A model generated the notes under the pieces. The model was given only the letters and a program-made list of their open reading frames with translations. It did no database searches and was not told the origin of the DNA. DNA of 64,000 bases from Alkalibacterium sp034520745 (GTDB lineage Bacteria; Bacillota; Bacilli; Lactobacillales; Carnobacteriaceae_A), in assembly GCA_034520745.1 (NCBI GenBank), contig JAXHNF010000016.1, positions 1-64,000 of the forward strand, read 5' to 3'. Shown piece by piece: positions 10,973 to 23,094 of the stretch (its first letter is position 1; each line of letters opens with the position of its first letter). The position numbers and the translations under genes are program-made.

Positions 10973-11040
10973 AAAAGACAGCAGTTCTTTTGAATCAGAA
11001 TGATTTTTATATCTGACAAAAGAAACTGCTGTCTTTTTTG
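10973..11040 (+). terminator. Terminator after lepA
   Basis: AAAGACAGCAGTTCTTTTG and CAAAAGAAACTGCTGTCTTT form a long, nearly perfect stem followed by T6. Confidence 0.9.
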
Positions 11041-11090
11041 TCTTCTTGTCTGAGCTTTTTTTCATAATAGTCAGGTTTTATGATGATTTA

Positions 11091-11099
11091 TGCTATAAT
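11091..11099 (+). promoter_or_regulatory. Extended -10 promoter of the CNNM/CBS gene
   Basis: TGCTATAAT at 11091-11099 is a perfect extended -10 box 38 bases before the start codon; no good -35 box is seen. Confidence 0.6.
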
Positions 11100-11136
11100 A
11101 GAAGGGAAAAACGATGAAAGTAGGGAATAAAATTAA

Positions 11137-12424
11137 ATGGATAGTGACAATCTGAGGAGTATCATCATATTAATAGCACTGGTCTTTCTGTCAGCTTATT
11201 TTTCCTCTTCCGAAACCGCTTTTACGTCAGCGAACCGCATACGCCTGCGTAATGAAGCGGAAAATGGGGACAAGCGCTCTCAGCAGACACTGAAACTGGC
11301 AGAGAATTTTGATTCAGTCCTGTCAACGATACTTATCGGCAATAATATTGTGAATATCGCCATGTCAGCCATAGCGACACTGCTTTTTATCAACTGGTTC
11401 CCGGTCTATGGACCGACCATAGCGACGGTCGTTATGACGATCATCATACTGATTTTCGGTGAAATCACACCCAAGTCAGTGGCTAAAGTGAAAAGCGAAA
11501 CATTCGCCAAAGCCTCCACACCTTATATTTATTTCCTGATGACGATCTTCAGACCTGTTCTATGGCTTCTAAGGAAGTGGAAACTTATGCTGGACAGAGT
11601 CTTTCACCTGGATGACACTGATTTTATAAGTGAAGACGAACTGCTGTCGATTGTTGATGAAGCGGAGAGCGGCGGCAGTATTGAGGATCATGAAAGCCAG
11701 CTGGTAAAGTCTGCGATCGAATTTGATGATATGGAAGTATCCACGATCCTGACTCCAAGGGTGGATGTGGTCAGCTGTGAACTCGATACGCCGGATGAAG
11801 AGATCGAAGACCTGTTCAGGAAGCACAATTATTCACGACTGATCGTCTATGACGAATCGATAGACAACGTGACGGGTGTTCTCCATGAAAAGGACTTTAA
11901 CCGGTACCTGCGTGCAAAACGCGATGACAAACAGTCCGTCTCCCTTTTATCAGTGGTCAAAGACGTCATCTATGTTCCGCCTGTCATGAACCTGTCCCGT
12001 CTGCTCAGAATGATGCAGCACAGCAAGACTCACATGGCCATTGTGGCAGATGAGCACGGGGGCACGATAGGTATCGCAACAATGGAAGACGTCCTGGAAG
12101 AGCTCGTCGGAGAAATATGGGATGAATCGGATATTATTGAAGAAGAGGTCGTCGAGCTGAAAGCCGGCAAACGCTACAAAGTCAAGGGGACTGCCAGTCT
12201 GGAGAAAATATTTGAATTATTCGGCATTTCAGGGATACGAAGCATATGTGTCGAATTCAGTCAGCGGCTTTGTGATCGAAGAACTGGGTCAGTTTCCTCA
12301 AGTAGGCGATTCTTTCAGATACTACAACATGAAAGTGTCTGTCACTGCGGTCAGGAACAGGCGTGTTCTGGAAGTCCAGATCGATTATCTGCCTGATGAC
12401 AAAGATGAGAACGAAGACCTATAA
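11137..12424 (+). CDS. CNNM/CorC-type membrane protein with CBS domains (one frameshift)
   Basis: Residues 1-190 form the CNNM (DUF21) membrane domain with about four hydrophobic segments and the motif LIGNNIVNIAMSA followed by FGEITPKSVAK. Two CBS domains (about 205-330; ILTPRVDVVSC, HMAIVADEHGGTIGIATMED) and a CorC/HlyC domain follow. One extra G near 12233 separates the last 65 residues, giving 429 in all. Members are implicated in Mg2+ or Co2+ efflux or homeostasis; the older label hemolysin is not supported here. It is probably first in a transcript with the glycosylase gene, 23 bases downstream. Confidence 0.9.
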
Positions 12425-12447
12425 TAATTGGAGTGAAAGAATAGAGT

Positions 12448-13073
12448 ATGTCCTGGTTAAATAATGAAGAGTTGTCAACAGAAGAGGTAGCTGAGCGTCT
12501 GCTGGGCTGTCTGCTCGTGAAAGAAACCGACGGGATAGTGACGTCCGGTTTTATCGTCGAAACGGAAGCTTACGTGGGAGTCGTCGATGAGGCGAGTCAC
12601 AGCTACAATTACAAAAATACACCAAGGATGCAGGCGATGTTCGATCCGGCTGGAACGATTTATATCTATAAAATGCATACCCACCATCTGCTCAATGTCG
12701 TTACAAAGAAACAGGGGGACCCTCAGGCTGTTCTTATACGAGCAGTCGAACCCTGTCAGGGCATCGAGATCATGGAAGAAAGGCGCAGCAGAAAGGGAGC
12801 TGAAGTCACGAATGGGCCCGGCAAGTTAACAAAGGCCATGGGTATCACCATGGATGCAAACCTGGACGTCAATCTTGAGTCCCACTCTATATGTAGACAC
12901 TGCTAACAAAGAAGGTGCCTTCAAAGGTAGAAAAATCCAAGCGGATCGGTATACCGAACAAAGGGAAATGGACGGAAGCACCGCTGCGCTACACTGTTAA
13001 AGGAAATCCTTATGTATCTGGGAAAAAAGGACGTGTTTCCGTAGATAACGGCTGGGGCACTATGTTAGACTGA
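12448..13073 (+). CDS. DNA-3-methyladenine glycosylase, AAG/Mpg type (frame broken)
   Basis: Removes alkylated purines from DNA. The motifs VETEAYVGVVDEASHSY, AGTIYIYKMH, VLIRAVEP and NGPGKLTKAMGI match the AAG family, with Glu of VETEAY as the catalytic residue. Small indels near 12890 and 12925 divert the frame; the repaired tail reads RIGIPNKGKWTEAPLRY, then GNPYVSG, and ends at TGA 13071-13073. About 208 residues, the usual bacterial size. A strong AAAGGAGG follows the stop and serves the next gene. Confidence 0.92.
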
Positions 13074-13088
13074 AAGGAGGGCTTTTAT

Positions 13089-13641
13089 ATGTCGAACGAC
13101 TTATCGGGCTATATCGATCGTGAATTGGGTGATATGCTGCCGAACTTCAAATGGAAGATCGTCAAGAACAGTAAAAAGAAAATGATCGAAATCTTCCTGA
13201 CGTTTCACGTCGAGACGAGTGAATCCGCTCAAGTGCAGGACATGATCGGTAAAAACAATGAACCGGGACTGGTCCAGTTTGAAGATGTGATCTGTTTTTA
13301 TGATCCGGCTTATGCGCATGTCAAACCCCAGAATTATCTGGCTTCTTTTTCAATGGACAGTTATGCCGGCATTGAAAAAGGGTTATGTCGACGCTGTACT
13401 CAGATATTTGAACTATACGACCAAAAAAGGCAAAGTCGAGTTGGCCGAGTTTTTAGAAAACGAGTTTGCAGATACGTATACACTGACTTGGAAAGACAGC
13501 AATCTGCAGAATATGATCGATACACTTAAAGAAACCAGACGTTACAGTGAAGAAAAAGTACCAATGGAACTGAACGATGATAAATCATTTCTGGAAAAAA
13601 TCGCAAAGGATGACGCAAATGGCGGAGTGGAAAGAGTTTAG
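13089..13641 (+). CDS. DUF3013 family protein (one frameshift)
   Basis: A soluble protein of about 184 residues (MSNDLSGYIDRELGDMLPNF...) that I recognise as the DUF3013 family found next to prmA in Lactobacillales; its function is unknown. One extra base near 13380 splits it. A perfect AAAGGAGG lies before the ATG. The 3' end overlaps the prmA start by 23 bases, so the two are translationally coupled. No membrane segment or catalytic motif is visible. Confidence 0.8.
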
Positions 13642-14571
13642 TGTGGCTGTCAGCAATGAGGCCGCAGATGCTGTCGCATCGATCATTACGGAACTGGGTT
13701 CATCCGGTGTCTCCATCAGTGACCGCAGTGACTTTCTGCGATTACCTGAATACGGTCCGGATACTTTATGGGAACTGAATGAAGAGGATTTTCCAAAACA
13801 CGGAGTCGTTATCAAAGGTTACTTCACCGAGCAGGATGATCTAAACAGCATCAGAGAAGAAGTATCCAGGCGGGTAAGTGAACTGGAAGAATTCGGACTT
13901 GACATCTCTTACTTTGATATTCAGATCAGTGATGTCAAGGAAGAGGAATGGGCAAATGCCTGGAAGAAGTACTATCATCCCGTCAACGTTACCCGTTTTC
14001 TAACGATCGTTCCGCAGTGGGAAGACTATGACCGGCGTTTTGAGGATGAACGACTCGTTTATCTGGATCCGGGACTGGCTTTCGGTACCGGGACACATCC
14101 GACGACACAGCTCTGCATCCAGGCACTGGAGACGCAATCTGTATCCTCAGGCCAAACTGTTTGATGTCGGTACAGGATCCGGTGTCCTGTCGATCGCTGC
14201 AGCCTTGTTTGGAGCAGGAGAGATCAGAGCTTATGATCTGGATGAGGTCGCTGTGACTTCGGCCAGAGATAATTTCAAGCTCAACCAGCTTGAAGACAAG
14301 ATCAAAATAAAGGCAAATAATCTGCTGACAGACGTCAGCGACAAAGCTGATATCATTGTGGCGAATATCCTGACTGAAGTGATATTGCCCTTTATTCCCG
14401 ATGCATACCATCATTTAACTGATGAAGGCATCTTTATAACCTCAGGCATCATTTTAGAAAAAAGATGAAGTGATCGATTCCCTGTCATCACATGGCTTTG
14501 AAATTCTACAGGTCAATCAAATGAAGGACTGGATCGCTGTCATCGCAAAAAAAGAGAAAAAGGAAGAGTGA
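13619..14571 (+). CDS. prmA: Ribosomal protein L11 methyltransferase PrmA (frameshifts)
   Basis: PrmA trimethylates lysines of L11. The N-terminal substrate-recognition domain starts MAEWKEFSVAVSNEAADAV; the SAM-binding domain shows DPGLAFGTGTHPTTQLCIQ, FDVGTGSGVLSIAAALFGA and VANILTEVI, the NIL-type motif. Indels near 14155 (missing base in CSGQTV/FDVGTG) and 14460 (A run) split it. About 317 residues, normal. The gene begins inside the DUF3013 gene and ends next to deoC. Confidence 0.95.
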
Positions 14572-14576
14572 AGAAA

Positions 14577-15246
14577 ATGGAAAAAATGGAAAAATATATC
14601 GATCACACCTTGTTAAAACCGGAATCAACGGATCTGGATGTACAGAAAGTCTGTCTGGATGCGAAGAAATACAACTTCAAATCTGTATGCATCAATCCGG
14701 GCTGGGTCAAATACGCTGCTGACCTGCTGAAAGATTCAGACGTCGAGACATGTACGGTCATCGGTTTCCCACTTGGAGCCAACACTTCCAAAGTCAAGGC
14801 GTTTGAAGCAGAACAAGCTGTTAAAGAAGGCGCAACTGAAGTCGATATGGTCATCAACATCGGTGCACTCAAGAGCGAAGATTACAGTCTTGTTCATGAT
14901 GACATCAAAGCTGTCGTAGAAGCTGTCAAAGGTAAAGCGCTGGTCAAAGTCATTATTGAAGCGTGTCTTTTGAACGAACATGAAAAAGTCAGAGCCTGCG
15001 AAGCGGCAAAAAGAGCGGGAGCTGACTTCGTTAAGACATCTACCGGCTTTTCAACAGGCGGAGCTACGCTGGAAGATGTTAAACTGATGAGAAAAACAGT
15101 CGGTAAAGAAATGGGTGTTAAAGCTTCAGGTGGCGTACGTTCCATCGAAGATGCCAAAGCAATGATCGAAGCCGGTGCTACACGAATCGGGACCTTGAAC
15201 TGGTGTCGCGATCGTTGAAGGAAGCGAAGCAACAGAGTCTTACTGA
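14577..15246 (+). CDS. deoC: Deoxyribose-phosphate aldolase DeoC (one frameshift)
   Basis: Cleaves 2-deoxyribose-5-phosphate to acetaldehyde and glyceraldehyde-3-phosphate in deoxynucleoside catabolism. Motifs: IDHTLLKPE at the start, VIGFPLG, EVDMVINIGAL, VKVIIEACLL and FVKTSTGFSTGGAT, with the Schiff-base Lys in VKTSTGF, and KASGGVR. Upstream GTG (14568) and two ATGs (14577, 14586) are possible starts; 14577 is preferred on spacing to GGAAGAG. An extra base near 15196 shifts the end, which repaired reads GTSTGVAIVEGSEATESY. About 222 residues. Confidence 0.93.
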
Positions 15247-15312
15247 TCAGATCAGAATTGCTGTCTCTTGCAGTGAAAGCAGAAAAGATTTATAATTAAT
15301 AAGAAGAAGCTG

Positions 15313-15341
15313 CCAGCACTCCTATAAGTGCTGGTTTTCTT
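15313..15341 (+). terminator. Terminator after deoC
   Basis: CCAGCACT (15313-15320) pairs with AGTGCTGG (15327-15334), followed by TTTTCTT. Confidence 0.8.
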
Positions 15342-15398
15342 ATCAGGAATGACGACGCCGTATAACTATGACTACCTAAAAGAATGAAGGTGATACCT

Positions 15399-17623
15399 AT
15401 GCCACAAAACAAAGATTATACTCACAGGAAGTGATTGCACTCTGTCTGACCTATATGAACAGCGAGCATGTTGCTTTTGTAAAAAAAGCATATGATCTGG
15501 CTGATGAAGCACATAAAGGACAGATGAGGAAATCGGGAGAAAGAATACATCATGCATCCGGTACAGGTTGCGGGTATCCTGGCTGAACTGAGAATGGACC
15601 CTGTAACAGTCGCGACCGGTTTTTTACATGATGTGGTCGAAGATACCGACTATACGTATGCACAATTAGCCGAAATATTTACCCCTGAAGTTGCAGATCT
15701 GGTTGACGGTGTAACAAAACTGGGGAAATTAAAGTTCAAGTCGAAAAAGGAACATCAGGCTGAAAATCACCGGAAAATGCTCCTGGCCATGGCGCAGGAT
15801 GTTCGCGTGATCCTGGTCAAGCTTGCGGACAGAGTGCATAACATGCGGACACTGAAACACCACAAGCCGGAAAAACAGCGTGAGATCGCCAAAGAAACAC
15901 TTGACATCTATGCTCCGCTGGCTGACCGTTTAGGTATCAACCGTATGAAATGGGAACTGGAAGATACGTCACTGAGATATCTCAACCCTCAGCAGTATTA
16001 CCGGATCGTTGCACCTCATGAATTCCAGACGTGAAGACCGGGAAAATTACATTGAAGATGCCAAGACAGCGATCGAAGCGTCCGTGAAGGAACTGGATAT
16101 CCAGGCACAAATAACCGGCAGGCCCAAGCATATTTATTCGATCTATAAAAAGATGAAAAGTCAGAAAAAGCAGTTCAGTGAAATTTATGATCTGCTGGCG
16201 ATCCGGATCATCGTGGATTCGATCAAGGACTGTTACGGCGTTTTGGGTGCCATTCATACAAGGTGGAAACCCATGCCGGGACGATTCAAGGATTACATTG
16301 CCATGCCGAAAGCCAACATGTACCAGTCACTTCATACGACTGTTCTGGGGCCCTCATGCCACGCCTCTAGAAGTCCAGATCAGGACGAAGGAAATGCATG
16401 AGATCGCCGAAGTACGGTGTTGCGGCTCACTGGGCGTATAAAGAAGGCATTTCAACCAAAATCGACAACGATGAATTGACCGAACACATTTCATGGTTCC
16501 GGGACATCCTGGAAGCTGCAGAGCGAGTCAAGCGATGCCAGTGATTTCATGGATTCCATCAAACAGGATATCTTCAAGGATAAAGTGTATGTGTTCAGTC
16601 CAAAAGGCGATGTCATGGAACTCCCAAGCGGCTCCAGTACGCTGGATTTTGCCTATCATGTCCACACAGAAGTCGGCAACAAATCGATGGGTGCCAAAGT
16701 GAACGGTAAGATCGTACCGCTGAATTACAAGCTGAAGACCGGTGACATTGTAGAAATGCTGACTTCTGCCAATTCATTCGGGCCGAGCCGTGACTGGCTT
16801 AATTATGTCAACACATCGAAAGCAAAGAATAAAATCAAGCGGTTCTTTAAAACGCAGGAAAAAGAACAGAATGTAGAACGTGGTAAAGAGATTCTGGAGA
16901 AACTGCTTTTAGAGATGGATTTCAATCCGAAAACCATCCTGAAAAAAGACAAACTCCTGAAAGCCGCCGAACGGTTCAATTTTCAAACGATCGATGATCT
17001 TTATGCCGGTATTGGTTACGGTGAAGTCAAGAGTGCAACCGTTGCAAATCGCCTGACAGAAAAAGAACGGCGTGAACGGGAAAAGAGAAACGTATCAGTT
17101 TGATGAAACGACTAACACGATCGAACTTAAAAACAAAAAAGAACCGGAGAAAATGAAGATCCGTCATGAAGGCGGTGTGGTCATACAAGGAGCAGACAAT
17201 CTGCTTGTCCGGTTGAGCAAGTGCTGCAACCCGGTCCCTGGAGATGAAATCGTGGGCTATATCACGCGCGGACGCGGGGTATCGATCCACAGGAAAGACT
17301 GTCCGAACCTTCATACGTCAGATGAAAATGAAGACCGTCTGATCGGTGTAGAATGGGAATCAACAGACGCAAATACCAGCAAGGATTATAATGCTGAACT
17401 GCAGGTGGAAGGCTATGACCGCAGTGGTTTCCTGAACGAGATCCTGCAGGTGATCAATTCTCAGACCAACAAACTAAGTAATGTGAACGGGCGTGTCGAT
17501 AAGAACGGGACGGCCACGATCAAGGTCACCCTGGCGATCCAGAACCTTAAAGAACTGGAACAGATCGTCGACAAGGTCAAGTCCGTACCGGATGTTTATT
17601 CAGTCAAACGTATAACAACATAA
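15399..17623 (+). CDS. rel: Bifunctional (p)ppGpp synthetase/hydrolase Rel (frame broken by indels)
   Basis: Long RSH enzyme controlling the stringent response. In order: HD hydrolase domain with HPVQVAGILAELRMD and FLHDVVEDT; synthetase domain with RPKHIYSIYKKM and the RFKD signature (GRFKDYIAMPKANMYQSLHT) typical of bifunctional Rel rather than RelA; TGS domain (VYVFSPKGDVMELPSGS); zinc-finger/helical part with CCNPVPGDEI; C-terminal ACT domain ending VYSVKRITT. Indels near 15418, 15540, 16012, 16350, 16410, 16525 and 17090 are repaired to give about 736 residues. It is followed 26 bases later by dtd, the usual order. Confidence 0.95.
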
Positions 17624-17649
17624 GATCATAACGCTTTAGGAGGATTTAA

Positions 17650-18097
17650 GTGAGAGCAGTCATCCAGCGTGCGAAAGATGCACGTGTCACAGTGGAAAAC
17701 GAAGTCGTCGGCGAAATCAGTCACGGTCTGGTGGTGTTCGTCGGCGTAGAAGATGCAGATACACGGGAGGATATCGACTACCTTGTCCGTAAAATCAGCA
17801 GCCTTCGCATATTCGAAGACGAAGATGACAAGATGAACTTGTCCGTGAAAGATGTCGAAGGAGATATCTTATCTATTTCCCAGTTCACGCTTCATGCAGA
17901 AACGAAAAAGGGAAACCGTCCCAGTTTCACTGGAGCGGCCAAACCGGATCATGCTGCAAGCATTATACGAGCAGTTCAATGACGCACTTTCTGAAAAAGA
18001 GCTGCGTGTGGCAACCGGAAAATTTGGCGAACATATGGAAATAGATTTCATCAATGATGGTCCAGTGACCATACTGATCGATTCAAAAAACAGATAA
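17650..18097 (+). CDS. dtd: D-aminoacyl-tRNA deacylase Dtd (one frameshift)
   Basis: Hydrolyses D-amino acids mischarged on tRNA. GTG start behind TAGGAGG. Motifs RAVIQRAKDARVTVEN at the start, ISQFTLHA (SQFTL site) and NDGPVTI (GP cross-subunit motif) are diagnostic. One extra A near 17964 splits it at AKPDHAASLYEQFN. About 149 residues, the usual size. Downstream of rel, as in Bacillus. Confidence 0.95.
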
Positions 18098-18102
18098 AGA
18101 AG

Positions 18103-18153
18103 AGAGAAAGGTCCACACGAATTTGAATCGTGTGGACCTTTCTCTGTCTTTTT
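18103..18153. terminator. Bidirectional terminator between dtd and the amidase gene
   Basis: AGAGAAAGGTCCACACGA (18103-18120) pairs perfectly with TCGTGTGGACCTTTCTCT (18128-18145); T-rich on the plus side and convergent genes on both sides. Confidence 0.92.
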
Positions 18154-18161
18154 CAGTTGAT

Positions 18162-19501
18162 TCAGCGCGGTGAAAAATACTCGTTTAGTGCGTTAAAGAC
18201 AGCATCGGCAACGCTTGACTGGTAGGCATGAGTATTGACAACTGTGATGTCGTAATCGTTATTGAGATACCCCAGTTCCAGTAGAACGGAAGGCTGGGCA
18301 TTCTGATTCAGGACAAAATAATTGCCGTGTCTGACTCCGTTGTTACCGAGTCGGACGTCATGAGTCAGATAATGGTTGATCGTATCCGCCAGGTTTTTTT
18401 CATACTCGGAATAATAATACGTTGTCGTTCCTGACATGGAATTGGCCTGTTCGACGGAATCATAATGGAGACTGATAAAGGCATCTGCTTTAACTTTATG
18501 GGCAGTATAGACACGGTCGTTCAGCGAGATGAAGTCGTCCGTACTGCGAGTCATGATCACGTTGGTGCCCGCCGCTTTCAGCCGGTCAGCCAGCAGAAGG
18601 GAGGTGTTCAGTGCCACTTCTTTTTCCGTAAAACCGCTTGAAGCGACGGCACCTGGATCATACCCGCCGTGACCCGGATCAATCACGATCGTCGCTTCGG
18701 CCAGAGTAGTGGCGTAGTGAGCGGACGATGTTTCGGGCTGGGAAGACTCGGCAAGGGCTGTATCTGATGAAATCAGTTCAGTGACCCAGCTTGCAACGAA
18801 ACCGCGAGTACCGTCAGTGAGTTCGATCTCATACCATTCATTTTCTTCATCCAAGCACGTCAAATTCTTCGGCCGTCTGCAGTGTCATCAGTATCTCGGC
18901 ATTTGCGTCAGGTCGGTGTCTTATGTTTGTCGGACTGCTGCCGATTCTTATTCTTAATGGATCATGGTCTGATTCAGTGGTTTCAGTCTCTGCCGGCTGG
19001 TCGATGACGGCGATCAGGTCGGCATGCGGCCAGGCGACACGCTGCTCGTAAAGGATTTGGACCCAGTCGTTTTCCCGGTACAGGATCGGATATTCGTCTC
19101 CTTGTCTGACGGTGCCTAAAATCGCTGAATCCGTTGTCTGGAAATTGTCTGACATTGACTTCTGACTTGGTCACGCGGCCGTAAAGCTGATTATCTGTCG
19201 ATACCTCTTCATTTTCAACGAGCCAGCTGGCGACCCATCCAATCTGGTTCGATTCCAGCCGGACCTTGTACCATTGATTTTCTTCGCCCAGTACATTCAG
19301 CTGGTCTTCATCATGGACCTGTGTGAGTATCTCATGTGACAGCCCTGGGCCGTAGCGGACGTTAAGGGTGGATGTGAGCACGGTCACTTTATTATCATTT
19401 GCCAAAGCGACCATAGAACCGAAAAGGAGAGTCAGCAGTCCGATAACAGTGAGAATAAACAGCGAACGGCTGTTATTTTTATGTAAATATTTCTGATTCA
19501 T
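18162..19501 (-). CDS. Secreted N-acetylmuramoyl-L-alanine amidase with SH3b repeats (frameshifts)
   Basis: Cell-wall hydrolase cutting the amide bond between MurNAc and L-Ala. An N-terminal signal peptide (SLFILTVIGLLTLLFGSMVA) is followed by three to four bacterial SH3 repeats (for example VTSTLNVRYGPG, KSEVNVR, RIGSSPTNIRHRPD; each with GWVASW or related) and a C-terminal Amidase_3 domain: IVIDPGHGGYDPGA (Zn-binding His), GFTEKEVALN, ISLHYDS and LLELGYLNN (catalytic Glu). Indels near 19145 and 18850 divide it; about 446 residues in all. Transcribed towards dtd, away from the hisS leader. Confidence 0.92.
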
Positions 19502-19700
19502 TTTATCCCTCCTTGTAATTTTTTTGATTTGTTTTCATTATACCGATAGAGACGCTTTTTTAGCAATAGCTAAGACATATTTTCTTCACAATTTTGAGAT
19601 GTGATCCTTTATATGGACCTGTCAGATGCTTGATCAGACGTCAGTGGATCGCCTAAAATGCGTGTTGACATCTTAGGTCATCTTGTAAGCTTATAAGAAG
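19502..19700. promoter_or_regulatory. Divergent region between the amidase gene and the hisS T-box
   Basis: No gene. A perfect TTGACA at 19665-19670 faces hisS, with TATAAG at 19692-19697 (spacer 21, too long) or an overlapping weaker -10 as partner. It should drive the T-box transcript; the exact -10 box is not settled. Confidence 0.45.
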
Positions 19701-19724
19701 CAAATGAATAGTCATCCAGGTTCA

Positions 19725-19949
19725 GATAAAGTCGTTAATGACTAGTACGATAAAGAGAAAACCTACCAGGCTGAAAAAGGTTTCTATCAGTATTAATGAA
19801 AGACGATCTGTAAGGATTGATAAGGAAACTTATCACGTGTGAGCGTTAAGTCTAAGAGAGAAAGTGAGAACTTTCTGAACGAAGGTGGCACCGCGTTTTA
19901 AGTACGTCCTTTTTCTATGTCAGATAAACATGGAGAAGGGTCTTTTTTT
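19725..19949 (+). promoter_or_regulatory. T-box riboswitch leader of hisS-aspS
   Basis: The canonical T-box AAGGTGGCACCGCG is at 19882-19895. It is followed by a terminator: GTCCTTTTTCTATGT (19906-19920) pairs with ACATGGAGAAGGGTC (19928-19942), then T7. Uncharged tRNA binding would favour the antiterminator. A small hairpin GATAAG-GAAA-CTTATC (19818-19833) may be stem III. I could not place the specifier loop; by context the tRNA should be tRNA-His or tRNA-Asp. Confidence 0.93.
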
Positions 19950-19994
19950 ATGGATATAACGTAATCGATTATCATTAAAGATGGAGGGTCAAAG

Positions 19995-21305
19995 ATGAAT
20001 TACCAGAAACTAAAAGGGACAGTTGACATACTGCCCGTTGAATCCGAAAAGTGGCAGATCATCGAACAGCAGGCTCGGGGGATTTTAAATAACTATCAGT
20101 TCAAGGAGATCAGAACGCCGCTTTTTGAACAGTTCGATCTGTTTGCCAGAGGTGTCGGAGAAACCAGTGATATCGTTTCTAAAGAAATGTATGACTTTAA
20201 TGATAAAGGTGAGCGTCATATCGCTTTGAGACCGGAAGGGACCGCTGGCGTGGTGCGGGCTTACGTTGAAAATAAATCTGTATGCACCTGAATATCACAA
20301 GCCGATGAAACTTTATTATCCTTGGTCAGATGTTCAGATATGAGCGCCCTCAAAGCGGCAGACAGCGCCAGTTCAATCAGCTTGGCGTAGAAGTGTTCGG
20401 GAGCAAAAATCCGGCCGTGGATGTTGAAACAATGGCAATGGCAATGGAGCTGTTCAAGTCCTTCGACATCAAAGACCTGAAGCTGGTCATCAATTCTCTC
20501 GGAGATACGCAGTCCAGAGGCAGATACCGTGATGCGCTGATCGATTACCTTGAGCCGCATTATGATGAACTGAGCGAGGACTCAAAAGCCCGTTTGTATA
20601 AAAATCCGCTGAGAGTGCTGGACAGCAAGGACAAAAAAGATAAAGAAATCGTCAAAGATGCACCTTCTGTACTGGATTATCTGAATGAAGACTCCAGAAA
20701 TCATTTCGAAGCAGTGAAAGAGATGCTGAAGGATCTGTCGATTCCTTATGAGATCGACAAGAACATGGTTCGGGGACTGGATTACTACAACGATACGATT
20801 TTTGAAGTCATGACGACACATAAGAAATTCGGTGCCAACGCCACGATATGTGCCGGCGGACGCTACGACGGCTTGGTCGAAGAAGTGGGTGGTCCTGATA
20901 CACCGGCCTTCGGGTTCGGCTTCGGGATCGAACGCCTGATCATTCTTCTGGATTTCATGGATTATCAGTACCCGCAGGTAAGCACAGGTGGACGCTTACG
21001 TCGTAACGATCGGCGATAAGGTCAATAAAGCCGCAACAAAACTGACGCAGTATCTGCGTCAGAATCGCTGTCGGTGGAACGTGAATTCATGGACCGTAAA
21101 CCGGCTAAGCAGTTCAAGACGGCAGATAAGTGGAATGCCAAATATGTCTTTACCATGGGTGAGGAGGAACTGAATACAGAATAAAGTCACGATAAAAAAT
21201 CTGAAAAATGCTCAGCAGACCGAGGCCGATTTGAACGAACTGTACAGTGATTTTACAGGAACGTTCAGAGAGATCGAATCAAGACTACAGAAAAAGGGTG
21301 AATGA
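19995..21305 (+). CDS. hisS: Histidyl-tRNA synthetase (frame broken by indels)
   Basis: Class II synthetase. Motif 2 region YLGQMFRYERPQSGRQRQFNQLG, the HisA block GLDYYNDTIFE and GGRYDGLVEEVGG, and motif 3 GFGFGIERLI are all present. Start ATG behind GGAGGG; the first residues MNYQKLKGTVDILP are typical. Indels near 20275, 20323, 20985, 21065 and 21177 are repaired; the C-terminal anticodon-binding domain then reads through to TGA 21303-21305, about 435 residues. aspS begins three bases later, so T-box control covers both. Confidence 0.95.
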
Positions 21306-21308
21306 AAG

Positions 21309-23094
21309 ATGAAACGAACAGCATATTGTGGACAGATCGATAAAGGTACAAAAGAACAGACAGTCACTGTTAACCGGATGGGTGCAGAAACGCCGTGACC
21401 TGGGCGGAATGATCTTTATTGATTTAAGAGACCGCGAAGGCATCGTTCAGGTCGTCTTCAACAGTGACAAAAACAAAGAAGCGCTTGAAATCGCAGAAAA
21501 AATCCGTTCAGAATATGTGATTGCTGTGAAAGGGCAGGTCGTCCTCAAGAAGGAGGCAGGTAAACACAGACCTCTCGACAGGCGAGATCGAAATCATTGC
21601 AGAAGACGTAGACATTTTAAGTGAAGCAAAAACACCGGCTTTTGAATTCTCCGATGATACCGTCGTTTCCGAGGACCTGCGCCTGAAATACCGCTATCTG
21701 GATCTGAGAAGACCACAGATGCAGAAAAACATGAAACTGCGTCACCAGGTGAAGAAAGTTTTCAGAGATTTCCTGGATGACGAAGGATTTCTGGATATCG
21801 AAACACCGTATTTAACAAAATCCACCCCTGAAGGAGCTCGAGATTATCTGGTTCCTTCACGAGTGAATCAGGGTAAGTTTTTTGCCCTGCCGCAGTCTCC
21901 TCAGCTGTTCAAGCAACTGCTCATGAGTTCCGGTTATGACCGTTACTATCAGATCGTCCGCTGCTTTAGAGATGAAGATTTAAGAGGCGACCGCCAGCCT
22001 GAGTTTACTCAAGTGGATATCGAGACCAGCTTTACAGAAAAAGAGGACATTCAGGAGGCGATGGAACGTCTGCTTGTACGTCTGGTCAAGGAAACCAGAG
22101 GCGTAACTTTGAAGGCGCCGTTCCCGCGTCTGACCTATAGAGAAGCTTTGGAGCGCTTCGGCAGTGACAAGCCGGACCTTGAGATTCGACATGGAACTGG
22201 TCGATTTGAATGAGATAGCTAAAGCATCGAGTTTCAAGGTCTTTTCAGGTGCTGTTGAAAGCGGCGGTATGGTGAAAGGCCTGACGGTCAAAGGAGCTGC
22301 CCAGCAGTTCTCCCGCAAGAATATCGATGTACTGGAAGCGAGTGCCAAGGTATACGGAGCTAAAGGCCTGGCGTGGATGAAGGTGACAGAAGAAGGCCTG
22401 ACCGGTCCGATAGCTAAATTTTTCAGTGAAGAAGCGACTCAGGAATCATTACTGGAAACGATGGATGCAGAAGCCGGAGACCTGCTGTTGTTTGTTGCTG
22501 ACCAGCCTAAGGTCGTTTACGATGCACTGGGTGCGTTGAGAAACTATCTGGGAAGGGAACTGGATCTGATCGATGAATCAGAATTCGCGTTCGCCTGGAT
22601 CGTTGACTGTGCCGCTGCTTGAATATGACGAAGAAGAAGGGCGTTACAATGCCGCCCATCACCCGTTCACCAGACCAGTTGAAGCGGATATCGCGAAGCT
22701 GGCAACGGAACCGGAAAAGGTCATGGCCGATGCCTATGATATCGTTCTGAACGGCTATGAGATTGGTGGAGGATCCATTCGTATCCATCAGAGAGACCTG
22801 CAGGAAGAAATGCTGTCTGCACTCGGTTTCTCCAAAGAAGAGGCCTACAGTCAGTTCGGCTTCCTTCTAGATGCTCTAGACTACGGCTTCCCTCCTCATG
22901 GCGGAATCGCCTTTGGTCTGGACCGTTTAGTCATGATCCTTGCCAATGAAGAAAACATCCGTGAAGTGATCGCTTTTCCTAAAAACGGCAAGGCCATCGA
23001 TCCTTTGACAGAATCTCCGTCAGTTGTATCCAGTGCGCAGCTGACTGAACTGGGACTGGAATTAAAAGTAGAGAAGCAAACGGAGGAAGAGTAA
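21309..23094 (+). CDS. aspS: Aspartyl-tRNA synthetase (frame broken by indels)
   Basis: Bacterial-type AspRS with the OB-fold anticodon domain (GWVQKRRDLGGMIFIDLRDREG), motif 2 (YQIVRCFRDEDLRGDRQPEFTQ), the GAD insertion domain (about residues 290-410) and motif 3 (GGIAFGLDRLVMIL). Indels near 21345, 21565, 22183 and 22612 break the frame; the repaired protein is about 592 residues. The stop overlaps the nfo start (TAATG), making a hisS-aspS-nfo operon. Confidence 0.96.
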